A stretch of 64,000 nt of DNA, from positions 20,181,501 to 20,245,500 of the forward strand of contig CP114481.1 in assembly GCA_027186245.1 (NCBI GenBank), in the 5' to 3' direction. The translations under genes were made by a program, and so were the position numbers. Positions 51,001 to 63,007 of the stretch are shown here, piece by piece (within the stretch, counting starts at the first letter, position 1; each line of letters opens with the position of its first letter). The stretch is from Coriaria nepalensis. Lineage: Eukaryota; Streptophyta; Magnoliopsida; Cucurbitales; Coriariaceae. The notes beneath the pieces were generated by a model that ran no database searches, was not told the origin of the DNA, and saw only the letters and a program-made list of their open reading frames with translations.

Positions 51001-52285
51001 CACGACTTTCTCGCCTAGCTTGCATATGATTTTTTGAAGGCAAGTATGAATTTGTTTAATCTTAGAGTCATCATCACAATGACTCTTTCAAAGTCACTAA
51101 TTCATTTGAACAGAATTAAAATGAATTCTATTTCCGCACTTCGAACCCGACTTTCGTACATAACTTGCTAATGATCATTTAAGGGCAAGTATGCGTTTGT
51201 TTTATTTGAGATTCATGTCAATGAGTCTTTTCAAGTCACTAATGCATTTGAAAAAAATTCAAATGAATTCTATTTTTACACTTTAAACACTACTTTCGTG
51301 ATCACTTGTTGATAATCTTTTTAAGACAAGTATGCATTTGATTTATCTTATATTTATTTTAATGAGTCTTTTCAGTACAATAAATCATTTGGAAGCCATT
51401 GGAGCGAATACTATTTTCGCATTTCAAACACGACTTTCACGCCTAGCTTGCATATGATTTTTTGAGGGCAAGTATGAATTTGTTTAATCTTAGAGTCATC
51501 ATCTCAATGACTCTTTCAAAGTCACTAATTCATTTGAACAGAATTAAAATGAATTCTATTTCCGCACTTCGAACTCGACTTTCGTACATAACTTGCTAAT
51601 GATCATTTAAGGGCAAGTATGCGTTTGTTTTATTTGAGATTCATGTCAATGAGTCTTTTCAAGTCACTAGTGCATTAGAAAAAAATTCAAATGAATTCTA
51701 TTTTTACACTTTAAACACTACTTTCGTGATCACTTGTTGATAATCTTTTTAAGACAAGTATGCATTTGATTTATCTTATATTTATTTTAATGAGTCTTTT
51801 CAGTACAATAAATCATTTGGAAGCCATTGGAGCGAATACTATTTTCGCATTTCAAACACGACTTTCACGCCTAGCTTGCATATGATTTTTTGAGGGCAAG
51901 TATGAATTTGTTTAATCTTAGAGTCATCATCTCAATGACTCTTTGATAGTCACTAATTCATTTGAACCGAATTAAAATGAATTCTATTTTCGCACTTCGA
52001 ACCCGACTTTCGTACATAACTTGCTAATGATCATTTAAGGGCAAGTATGCGTTTGTTTTATTTGAGATTCATGTCAATGAGTCTTTTCAAGTCAGTAATG
52101 CATTTGAAAAAAATTCAAATGAATTCTATTTTTACACTTTAAACACTACTTTCGCTGATCACTTGTTGATAATCTTTTTAAGACAAGTATGCATTTGATT
52201 TATCATATATTTATTTCAATGAGTCTTTTCAAGACGATAAGTCATTTGGAAGGAATTGGAGCGAATACTATTTTCGCATTTCAAA
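51001..52285. repeat. A2 trimer, copy 1 (1285 bp)
   Basis: CTCGCC unit, CACGCC unit with TTTCAAAG and GAACTCGAC, then the GATAGTCAC unit with GTCAGTAATG (52093). The middle unit combines a CACGCC 5' half with the 3' half usual in CTCGCC units. GCATTAGAA in its B breaks the hairpin-like dyad. Confidence 0.9.
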
Positions 52286-53570
52286 CACGACTTTCTCGCC
52301 TAGCTTGCATATGATTTTTTGAAGGCAAGTATGAATTTGTTTAATCTTAGAGTCATCATCTCAATGACTCTTTCAAAGTCACTAATTCATTTGAACAGAA
52401 TTAAAATGAATTCTATTTCCGCACTTCGAACCCGACTTTCGTACATAACTTGCTAATGATCATTTAAGGGCAAGTATGCGTTTGTTTTATTTGAGATTCA
52501 TGTCAATGAGTCTTTTCAAGTCACTAATGCATTTGAAAAAAATTCAAATGAATTCTATTTTTACACTTTAAACACTACTTTCGTGATCACTTGTTGATAA
52601 TCTTTTTAAGACAAGTATGCATTTGATTTATCTTATATTTATTTTAATGAGTCTTTTCAGTACAATAAATCATTTGGAAGCCATTGGAGCGAATACTATT
52701 TTCGCATTTCAAACACGACTTTCACGCCTAGCTTGCATATGATTTTTTGAGGGCAAGTATGAATTTGTTTAATCTTAGAGTCATCATCTCAATGACTCTT
52801 TCAAAGTCACTAATTCATTTGAACAGAATTAAAATGAATTCTATTTCCGCACTTCGAACTCGACTTTCGTACATAACTTGCTAATGATCATTTAAGGGCA
52901 AGTATGCGTTTGTTTTATTTGAGATTCATGTCAATGAGTCTTTTCAAGTCACTAATGCATTAGAAAAAAATTCAAATGAATTCTATTTTTACACTTTAAA
53001 CACTACTTTCGTGATCACTTGTTGATAATCTTTTTAAGACAAGTATGCATTTGATTTATCTTATATTTATTTTAATGAGTCTTTTCAGTACAATAAATCA
53101 TTTGGAAGCCATTGGAGCGAATACTATTTTCGCATTTCAAACACGACTTTCACGCCTAGCTTGCATATGATTTTTTGAGGGCAAGTATGAATTTGTTTAA
53201 TCTTAGAGTCATCATCTCAATGACTCTTTGATAGTCACTAATTCATTTGAACCGAATTAAAATGAATTCTATTTTCGCACTTCGAACCCGACTTTCGTAC
53301 ATAACTTGCTAATGATCATTTAAGGGCAAGTATGCGTTTGTTTTATTTGAGATTCATGTCAATGAGTCTTTTCAAGTCAGTAATGCATTTGAAAAAAATT
53401 CAAATGAATTCTATTTTTACACTTTAAACACTACTTTCGCTGATCACTTGTTGATAATCTTTTTAAGACAAGTATGCATTTGATTTATCATATATTTATT
53501 TCAATGAGTCTTTTCAAGACGATAAGTCATTTGGAAGGAATTGGAGCGAATACTATTTTCGCATTTCAAA
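52286..53570. repeat. A2 trimer, copy 2 (1285 bp)
   Basis: Near-identical to 51001-52285; GTCAGTAATG recurs at 53378. Differences seen: CATCTCAATG here against CATCACAATG in copy 1, and ACTAATGCATTAG against ACTAGTGCATTAG. Confidence 0.9.
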
Positions 53571-54427
53571 CACGACTTTCTCGCCTAGCTTGCATATGAT
53601 TTTTTGAAGGCAAGTATGAATTTGTTTAATCTTAGAGTCATCATCTCAATGACTCTTTCAAAGTCACTAATTCATTTGAACAGAATTAAAATGAATTCTA
53701 TTTCCGCACTTCGAACCCGACTTTCGTACATAACTTGCTAATGATCATTTAAGGGCAAGTATGCGTTTGTTTTATTTGAGATTCATGTCAATGAGTCTTT
53801 TCAAGTCACTAATGCATTTGAAAAAAATTCAAATGAATTCTATTTTTACACTTTAAACACTACTTTCGTGATCACTTGTTGATAATCTTTTTAAGACAAG
53901 TATGCATTTGATTTATCTTATATTTATTTTAATGAGTCTTTTCAGTACAATAAATCATTTGGAAGCCATTGGAGCGAATACTATTTTCGCATTTCAAACA
54001 CGACTTTCACGCCTAGCTTGCATATGATTTTTTGAGGGCAAGTATGAATTTGTTTAATCTTAGAGTCATCATCTCAATGACTCTTTGATAGTCACTAATT
54101 CATTTGAACCGAATTAAAATGAATTCTATTTTCGCACTTCGAACCCGACTTTCGTACATAACTTGCTAATGATCATTTAAGGGCAAGTATGCGTTTGTTT
54201 TATTTGAGATTCATGTCAATGAGTCTTTTCAAGTCACTAATGCATTTGAAAAAAATTCAAATGAATTCTATTTTTACACTTTAAACACTACTTTCGCTGA
54301 TCACTTGTTGATAATCTTTTTAAGACAAGTATGCATTTGATTTATCATATATTTATTTCAATGAGTCTTTTCAAGACGATAAATCATTTGGAAGGAATTG
54401 GAGCGAATACTATTTTCGCATTTCAAA
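53571..54427. repeat. A2 dimer, copy 3 (857 bp)
   Basis: Returns to the dimer order of 48002-49715 (CTCGCC unit, GATAGTCAC unit), with the ordinary GTCACTAATG and GATAAATC. The dimers thus flank the trimers on both sides. Confidence 0.88.
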
Positions 54428-55285
54428 CACGACTTTCTCGCCTAGCTTGCATATGATTTTTTGAAGGCAAATATGAATTTGTTTAATCTTAGAGTCATCA
54501 TCTCAATGACTCTTTCAAAGTCACAAATTCATTTGAACAGAATTAAAATGAATTCTATTTCCGCACTTCGAACCCGACTTTCGTACATAACTTGCTAATG
54601 ATCATTTAAGGGCATGTATGTGTTTGTTTTATTTGAGATTCATGTCAATGAGTCTTTTCAAGTCACTAATGCATTTGAAAAAAATTCAAATGAATTCTAT
54701 TTTTACACTTTAAACACTACTTTCGCTGATCACTTGGTTATAATCTTTTTAAGACAAGTATGCATTTGATTTATCATATATTTATTTCAATGAGTCTTTT
54801 CAAGACGATAAATCATTTGGAACCAATTGGAGCGAATACTATTTTCGTATTTCAAACACGGCTTTCACGCCTAGCTTGCATATGATTTTTTGAGGGCAAG
54901 TATGAATTTGTTTAATCTTAGAGTCATCATCTCAATGACTCTTTCAAAGTCACTAATTCATTTGAACAGAATTAAAATGAATTCTATTTCCGCACTTCGA
55001 ACTCGACTTTCGTACATAACTTGCTAATGATCATTTAAGGGCAAGTATGCGTTTGTTTTATTTGAGATTCATGTCAATGAGTCTTTTCAAGTCACTAATG
55101 CATTTGAAAAAAATTCAAATGAATTCTATTTTTACACTTTAAACACTACTTTCGCGGATCACTTGTTGATAATCTTTTTAAAACAAGTATGCATTTGATT
55201 TATCATATATTTATTTCAATGAGTCTTTTCAAGACAATAAATAATTTGGAAGCCATTGGAACGAATACTATTTTCGCATTTCAAA
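54428..55285. repeat. Last two A2 units of the A2-only domain
   Basis: The first unit has private changes (GCAAATATG, GGCATGTATGTG, ACTTGGTTATAATC). The second follows GGAACCAATTGG and ACGGCTTTCACG, a combination otherwise seen at 33-38 kb. After 55286 A1 units return. Confidence 0.78.
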
Positions 55286-58200
55286 CATGACTTTCGCGCA
55301 TAGCTTGCATATTATTTTTTGAACGCAAGTATGAATTTGTTTTATTTTAGTGTCATTAATTCAATGAGTTTTTGAAAGTCACGAATTCACTTGAAAGCAA
55401 TTAAAATGAACTCTATTTTCGCACTTCGAACCCGACTTTCGTACATAACTTGCTAATGATCATTTAAGGGCAAGTATGCGTTTGTTTTATTTGAGATTCA
55501 TGTCAATGAGTCTTTTCAAGTCACTAATGCATTTGAAAAAAATTCAAATGAATTCTATTTTTACACTTTAAACACTACTTTCGCGGATCACTTGTTGATA
55601 ATCTTTTTAAGACAAGTATGCATTTGATTTATCATATATTTATGTCAATGAGTCTTTTCAAGACAATAAATAATTTGGAAGCCATTGGAGCGAATACTAT
55701 TTTCGCATTTCAAACACGACTTTCGCGCATAGCTTGCATATTATTTTTCGAACGCAAGTATGAATTTGTTTTATTTTACTGTCATTATCTCAATGACTTT
55801 TTGAAAGTCACTAATTCATTTGAAAGCAATTAAAATGAAATCTATTTTCGAACTTCGAACCCGACTTTCGTACATAACTTGCTAATGATCATTGAAGGGC
55901 AAGTCTGGGTTTGTTTTATTTGAAATTCATGTCAATGAGTCTTTTCAAGTCACTAATGCATTTGAAAACAATTCAAATGAATTCTATATTTACATTTAAA
56001 ACACTACTTTCGTGGATCACTTGTTGATGATCTTTTTAAGACAAGTATGCATTTGATTTATCATATATTTATTTCGATGAGTCTTTTCAAGACAATAAAT
56101 CATTTGGAAGCAATTGGAGCGAATACTATTTTCGCATTTCAAACACGACTTTCGCGCATAGCATGCGTATTATTTTTTGAACGCGAGTATGAATTTGTTT
56201 TATTTTAGTGTCATTAATTCAATGACTTTTTGAAAGTCACGAATTCATTTGAAAGCAATTAAAATGAACTCTATTTTCGCACTTCGAACCAGACTTTCGT
56301 ACGTAACTTGCTAATGATCATTTAAGGGCAAGTATGCGTTTGTTTTATTTGAGATTCATGTCAATGAGTCTTTTCAAGTCACTAATGCATTTGAAAAAAA
56401 TTCAAATGAATTCTATTTTTACACTTTAAACACTACTTTCGCGGATCACTTGTTGAGAATCTTTTTAAAACAAGTATGCATTTGATTTATCATATATTTA
56501 TTTCAATGAGTCTTTTCAAGACGATAAATCATTTGGAAGCAATTGGAGCGAATACTATTTTCGCATTTCAAACACGACTTTCTCGCCTAGCTTGCATATG
56601 ATTTTTTGAGGGCAAGTATGAATTTGTTTAATCTTAGAGTCATCATCTCAATGACTCTTTCAAAGTCACTAATTCATTTAAACAGAATTAAAATGAATTC
56701 TATTTCCGCACTTCGAACTCGACTTTCGTACATAACTTGCTAATGATCATTTAAGGGCAAGGATGCGTTTGTTTTATTTGAGATTCATGTCAATGAGTCT
56801 TTTCAAGTCACTAATGCATTTGAAAAAAATTCAAATGAATTCTATTTTTACACTTTAAACACTACTTTCGCGGATCACTTGTTGATAATCTTTTTAAAAC
56901 AAGTATGCATTTGATTTATCATATATTTATTTCAATGAGTCTTTTCAAGACAATAAATAATTTTGAAGCCATTGGAGCGAATACTATTTTCGCATTTCAA
57001 ACACGACTTTCGCGCATAGCTTGCATATTATTTTTTGAACGCAAGTATGAATTTGTTTTATTTTAGTGTCATTAATTCAATGAGTTTTTGAAAGTCACGA
57101 ATTCACTTGAAAGCAATTAAAATGAACTCTATTTTCGCACTTCGAACCAGACTTTCGTACATAACTTGCTAATTATCATTTATGGGCAAATATGCGTTTG
57201 TTTTATTTGAGATTCATGTCAATGAGTCTTTTCAAGTCACTAATGCATTTGAAAAAAATTCAAATGAATTCTATTTTTACACTTTAAACACTACTTTCGC
57301 GGATCACTTGTTGATGATCTTTTTAAGACAAGTATGCATTTGATTTATCTTATATTTATTTTAATGAGTCTTTTCAATACAATAAATCATTTGGAAGCCA
57401 TTGGAGCGAATACTATTTCCTCATTTCAAACAAGACTTTCGCGCATAGCTTGCATATTATTTTTTGAACGCAAGTATGAATTTGTTTTATTTTAGTGTCA
57501 TTATCTCAATGACTTTTTGAAAGTCACGAATTCATTTCAAAGCAATTAAAATGAATTCTATTTTCGCACTCCGAACCCAACTTTCGTACATAACTCGCTA
57601 ATGATCATTTAAGGGCAAGTATGCGTTTGTTTTATTTGAGATTCATGTCAATGAGTCTTTTCAAGTCACTAATGCATTTGAAAAAAATTCAAATGAATTC
57701 TATTTTTACACTTTAAACACTACTTTTGCGGATCACTTGTTGATAATCTTTTTAAGACAAGTATGCATTTGATTTATCGTATATTTATTTTAATGAGTCT
57801 TTTCAAGACGATAAATCATTTCGAAGCAATTGGAGCGAATACTATTTTCGCATTTCAAACACGACTTTCTCGCCTAGCTTGCATATGATTTTTTGAAGCC
57901 AAGTATGAATTTGTTTAATCTTAGAGTCATCATCTCAATGACTCTTTCAAAGTCACTAATTCATTTGAACAGAATTAAAATGAATTCTATTTCCGCACTT
58001 CGAACCCGACTTTCGTACATAACTTGCTAATGATCATTTAAGGGCAAGTATGCGTTTGTTTTATTTGAGATTCATGTCAATGAGTCTTTTCAAGTCACTA
58101 ATGAATTTGAAAAAAATTCAACTGAATTCTATTTTTACACTTTAAACACTACTTTCGCGGATCACTTGTTGATAATCTTTTTAAGACAAGTATGCATTTG

Positions 58201-58585
58201 ATTTATCATATATTTATTTCAATGAGTCTTTTCAAGACAATAAATAATTTGGAAGCCATTGGAGCGAATACTATTTTCGCATTTCAAACACGACTTTCGC
58301 GCATAGCTTGCATATTATTTTTCGAACGCAAGTATGAATTTGTTTTATTTTACTGTCATTATCTCAATGACTTTTTGAAAGTCACGAATTCATTTGAAAG
58401 CAATTAAAATGAACTCTATTTTCGCACTTCGAACCAGACTTTCGTACGTAACTTCCTAATGATCATGTAAGGGCAAGTATGCGTTTGTTTTATTTGAGAT
58501 TCATGTCAATGAGTCTTTTCAAGTCACTAATGCATTTGAAAAAAATTCAAATGAATTCCATTTTTACACTTTAAACACTACTTTC
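55286..58585. repeat. A1/A2 mixed units, long-period copies
   Basis: Mixed units whose close relatives lie far downstream. TTGAAGGGCAAGTCTGGG at about 55892 recurs exactly 5577 bp (13 units) later at about 61469. CATGCGTATT with GCGAGTATG at 56161 recurs 4290 bp (10 units) later at 60451. TTTATGGGC with CCTCATTTCAAACAAG near 57180-57430 recalls 37.5-37.7 kb. Confidence 0.82.
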
Positions 58586-59275
58586 GCGGATCACTTGTTG
58601 ATAATCTTTTTAAAACAAGTATGCATTTGATTTATCATATCTTTATTTCAATGAGTCTTTTCAAGACGATAAATCATTTGGAAGCAATTGGAGCGAATAC
58701 TATTTTCGCATTTCAAGCACGACTTTCATGCCTAGCTTGCATATGAATTTTTGAAGGCAAGTATGAATTTGTTTAATCTTAGAGTCATCATCTCAATGAC
58801 TCTTTCAAAGTCACTAATTCATTTGAACAGAATTAAAATGAATTCTATTTCCGCACTTCGAACCCGACTTTCGTACATAACTTGCTAATGATCATTTAAG
58901 GGCAAGTATGTGTTTGTTTTATTTGAGATTCATGTCAATGAGTCTTTTCAAGTCACTAATGCAATTGAAAAAAATTCAAATGAATTCTATTTTTACACTT
59001 TAAACACTACTTTCGCGGATCACTTGTTGATAATCTTTTTAAGACAAGTATGCATTTGATTTATCTTATATTTATTTTAATGAGTCTTTTCAATACAATA
59101 AATCATTTGGAAGCCATTGGAGCGAATACTATTTTCGCATTTCAAACACGACTTTCACGCCTAGCTTGCATATGATTTTTTGAGGGCAAGTATGAATTTG
59201 TTTAATCTTAGAGTCATCATCTCAATGACTTTTTGAAAGTCACTAATTCATTTGAAAGCAATTAAAATGAATTCG
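58586..59275. repeat. Segment duplicated at about 63305
   Basis: ATATCTTTATTTC, CATTTCAAGCACG, CATATGAATTTTTG and ATGCAATTG mark this stretch, and all recur 4719 bp (11 units) downstream. One difference is TTTCATGCC here against TTTCACGCC there. Its end lies in a chimeric A subunit. Confidence 0.85.
59196..59262. other. Chimeric A subunit, A2 to A1 switch
   Basis: The left half is A2 (GTTTAATCTTAGAGTCATCA), the right half A1 (ACTTTTTGAAAGTCAC, GAAAGCAATT). The switch is within CTCAATGACT at 59221-59230, the third chimera in the window with a switch at this point. Confidence 0.85.
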
Positions 59276-62149
59276 ATTTTCGCACTTCGAACCCGACTTT
59301 CGTACATAACTTGCAAATGATCATTTAAGGGCAAGTCTGCGTTTGTTTTATTTGAGATTCATGTCAATGAGTCTTTTCAAGTCATTAATGCATTTCAAAA
59401 CAATTCAAATGAATTTTATTTTTACATTTCAAACACTACTTTCGTGGATCACTTGTTGATAATCTTTTTAAGACAAGTATGCATTTGATTTATCATATAT
59501 TTATTTCAATGAGTCTTTTCAAGACAATAAATCATCTGGAAGCCATTGGAGCGAATACTATTTTCGCATTTCAAACACGACTTTCGCGCATAGCTTGCAT
59601 ATTATTTTTTGAACGCAAGTATGAATTTGTTTTATTTTAGTGTCATTATCTCAACGACTTTTTGAAAGTCACTAATTCATTTGAAAGCAATTAAAATGAA
59701 TTCTATTTTCGCACTTCGAACCCGACTTTCGTACATAACTTGCTAATGATTATTTAAGGGCAAGTCTGCGTTTGTTTTATTTGAGATTCATGTCAATGAG
59801 TCTTTTCAAGTCACTAATGCATTTGAAAAAAATTCAAATGAATTCTATTTTTACACTTTGAACACTACTTTCACGGATCACTTGTTGATAATCTTTTTAA
59901 GACAAGTATGTATTTGATTTATCTTATATTTATTTTCATGAGTCTTTTCAATACAATAAATCATTTGGAAGCCATTGGAGCGAATACTATTTTCGCATTT
60001 CAAACACGACTTTCGCGCATAGCTTGCATATTATTTTTTGAACGCAAGTATGAATTTGTTTTATTTTAGTGTCATTATCTCAGTGACTTTTTGAAAGTCA
60101 CTAATTCATTTGAAAGCAATTAAAATGAATTCTATTTTCACACTTCGAACCCGACTTTCGTACATAACTTGCTAATGATCATTTAAGGGCAAGTCTGCGT
60201 TTGTTTTATTTCAGATTCATGTCAATGAGTCTTTTCAAGTCACTAATGCATTTGAAAAAAATTCAAATGAATTCTATTTTTACACTTTAAACACTACTTT
60301 CGCGGATCACTTGTTGATAATCTTTTTAAGACAAGTATGCATTTGATTTATCATATATTTATTTCAATGAGTCTTTTCAAGACAATAAATAATTTGGAAG
60401 CCATTGGAGCGAATACTATTTTCGCATTTCAAACACGACTTTCGCGCATAGCATGCGTATTATTTTTTGAACGCGAGTATGAATTTGTTTTATTTTAGTG
60501 TCATTAATTCAATGACTTTTTGAAAGTCACGAATTCATTTGAAAGCAATTAAAATGAACTCTATTTTCGCACTTCGAACCAGACTTTCGTACGTAACTTG
60601 CTAATGATCATTTAAGGGCAAGTATGCGTTTGTTTTATTTGAGATTCATGTCAATGAGTCTTTTCAAGTCACTAATGCATTTGAAAAAAATTCAAATGAA
60701 TTCCATTTTTACACTTTAAACACTACTTTCGCGGATCACTTGTTGAGAATCTTTTTAAAACAAGTATGCATTTGATTTATCTTATATTTATTTTAATGAG
60801 TCTTTTCAAGACGATAAATCATTTCGAAGCAATTGGAGCGAATACTATTTTCGCATTTCAAACACGACTTTCTCGCCTAGCTTGCATATGATTTTTTGAA
60901 GCCAAGTATGAATTTGTTTAATCTTAGAGTCATCATCTCAATGACTCTTTCAAAGTCACTAATTCATTTGAACAGAATTAAAATGAATTCTATTTGGGCA
61001 CTTCGAACTCGACTTTCGTACATAACTTGCTAATGATCATTTAAGGGCAAGGATGCGTTTGTTTTATTTGAGATTCATGTCAATGAGTCTTTTCAAGTCA
61101 CTAATGCATTTGAAAAAAATTCAAATGAATTCTATTTTTACACTTTAAACACTACTTTCGCGGATCACTTGTTGATAATCTTTTTAAAACAAGTATGCAT
61201 TTGATTTATCATATATTTATTTCAATGAGTCTTTTCAAGATAATAAATAATTTGGAAGCCATTGGAGCGAATACTATTTTCGCATTTCAAACACGACTTT
61301 CGCGCATAGCTTGCATATTATTTTTCGAACGCAAGTATGAATTTGTTTTATTTTACTGTCATTATCTCAATGACTTTTTGAAAGTCACGAATTCATTTGA
61401 AAGCAATTAAAATGAAATCTATTTTCACACTTCGAACCCGACTTTCGTACATAACTTGCTAATGATCATTGAAGGGCAAGTCTGGGTTTGTTTTATTTGA
61501 AATTCATGTCAATGAGTCTTTTCAAGTCACTAATGCATTTGAAAACAATTCAAATGAATTCTATATTTACATTTAAAACACTACTTTCGTGGATCACTTG
61601 TTGATGATCTTTTTAAGACAAGTATGCATTTGATTTATCATATATTTATTTCGATGAGTCTTTTCAAGACAATAAATCATTTGGAAGCAATTGGAGCGAA
61701 TACTATTTTCGCATTTCAAACACGACTTTCGCGCATAGCATGCATATTATTTTTTGAACGCAAGTATGAATTTGTTTTATTTTTGTGTCATTAATTCAAT
61801 GACTTTTTGAAAGTCACGAATTCATTTGAAAGCAATTAAAATGAACTCTATTTTCGCACTTCGAACCAGACTTTCGTACGTAACTTGCTAATGATCATTT
61901 AAGGGCAAGTATGCGTTTGTTTTATTTGAGATTCATGTCAATGAGTCTTTTCAAGTCACTAATGCATTTGAAAAAAATTCAAATGAATTCCATTTTTACA
62001 CTTTAAACACTACTTTCGCGGATCACTTGTTGAGAATCTTTTTAAAACAAGTATGCATTTGATTTATCATATATTTATTTCAATGAGTCTTTTCAAGACG
62101 ATAAATGATTTGGAAGCAATTGGAGCGAATACTATTTTCGCATTTCAAA
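59276..62149. repeat. Mainly A1 units with long-period copies
   Basis: Includes AAAACAATTC with ATTTTATTT in B near 59400, TCAACGAC near 59653, and the downstream partners of the 55.9 and 56.2 kb segments. TTGAGAATC with TTAAAACAAG in C occurs at about 56454, 60744 and 62031. One A has TTTGGGCAC near 60995, a private three-base change. Confidence 0.82.
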
Positions 62150-63007
62150 CACGACTTTCTCGCCTAGCTTGCATATGATTTTTTGAGGGCAAGTATGAAT
62201 TTGTTTAATCTTAGAGTCATCATCTCAATGACTCTTTCAAAGTCACTAATTCATTTGAACAGAATTAAAATGAATTCTATTTCCGCACTTCGAACTCGAC
62301 TTTCGTACATAACTTGCTAATGATCATTTAAGGGCAAGGATGCGTTTGTTTTATTTGAGATTCATGTCAATGAGTCTTTTCAAGTCACTAATGCATTTGA
62401 AAAAAATTCAAATGAATTCTATTTTTACACTTTAAACACTACTTTCGCGGATCACTTGTTGATAATCTTTTTAAAACAAGTATGCATTTGATTTATCATA
62501 TATTTATTTCAATGAGTCTTTTCAAGACGATAAATCATTTGGAAGCAATTGGAGCGAATACTATTTTCGCATTTCGAACACGACTTTCTCGCCTAGCTTG
62601 CATATGATTTTTTGAGGGCAAGTATGAATTTGTTTAATCTTAGAGTCATCATCTCAATGACTCTTTCAAAGTCACTAATTCATTTGAACAGAATTAAAAT
62701 GAATTCTATTTCCGCACTTCGAACTCGACTTTCGTACATAACTTGCTAATGATCATTTAAGGGCAAGGATGCGTTTGTTTAATTTGAGATTCATGTCAAT
62801 GAGTCTTTTCAAGTCACTAATGCATTTGAAAAAAATTCAAATGAATTCTATTTTTACACTTTAAACACTACTTTCGCGGATCACTTGTTGATAATCTTTT
62901 TAAAACAAGTATGCATTTGATTTATCATATATTTATTTCAATGAGTCTTTTCAAGATAATAAATAATTTGGAAGCCATTGGAGCGAATACTATTTTCGCA
63001 TTTCGAA
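62150..63007. repeat. Near-identical neighbour pair of A2 units
   Basis: Units at 62150 and 62579 look the same through A, B and C (CTCGCC, GAACTCGAC, CAAGGATGCG, TTAAAACAAG). Small differences include ATTTCGAACACG at the second opening and GTTTAATTTG in its B. The C subunits diverge (GACGATAAATC against GATAATAAATAA). Confidence 0.87.
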
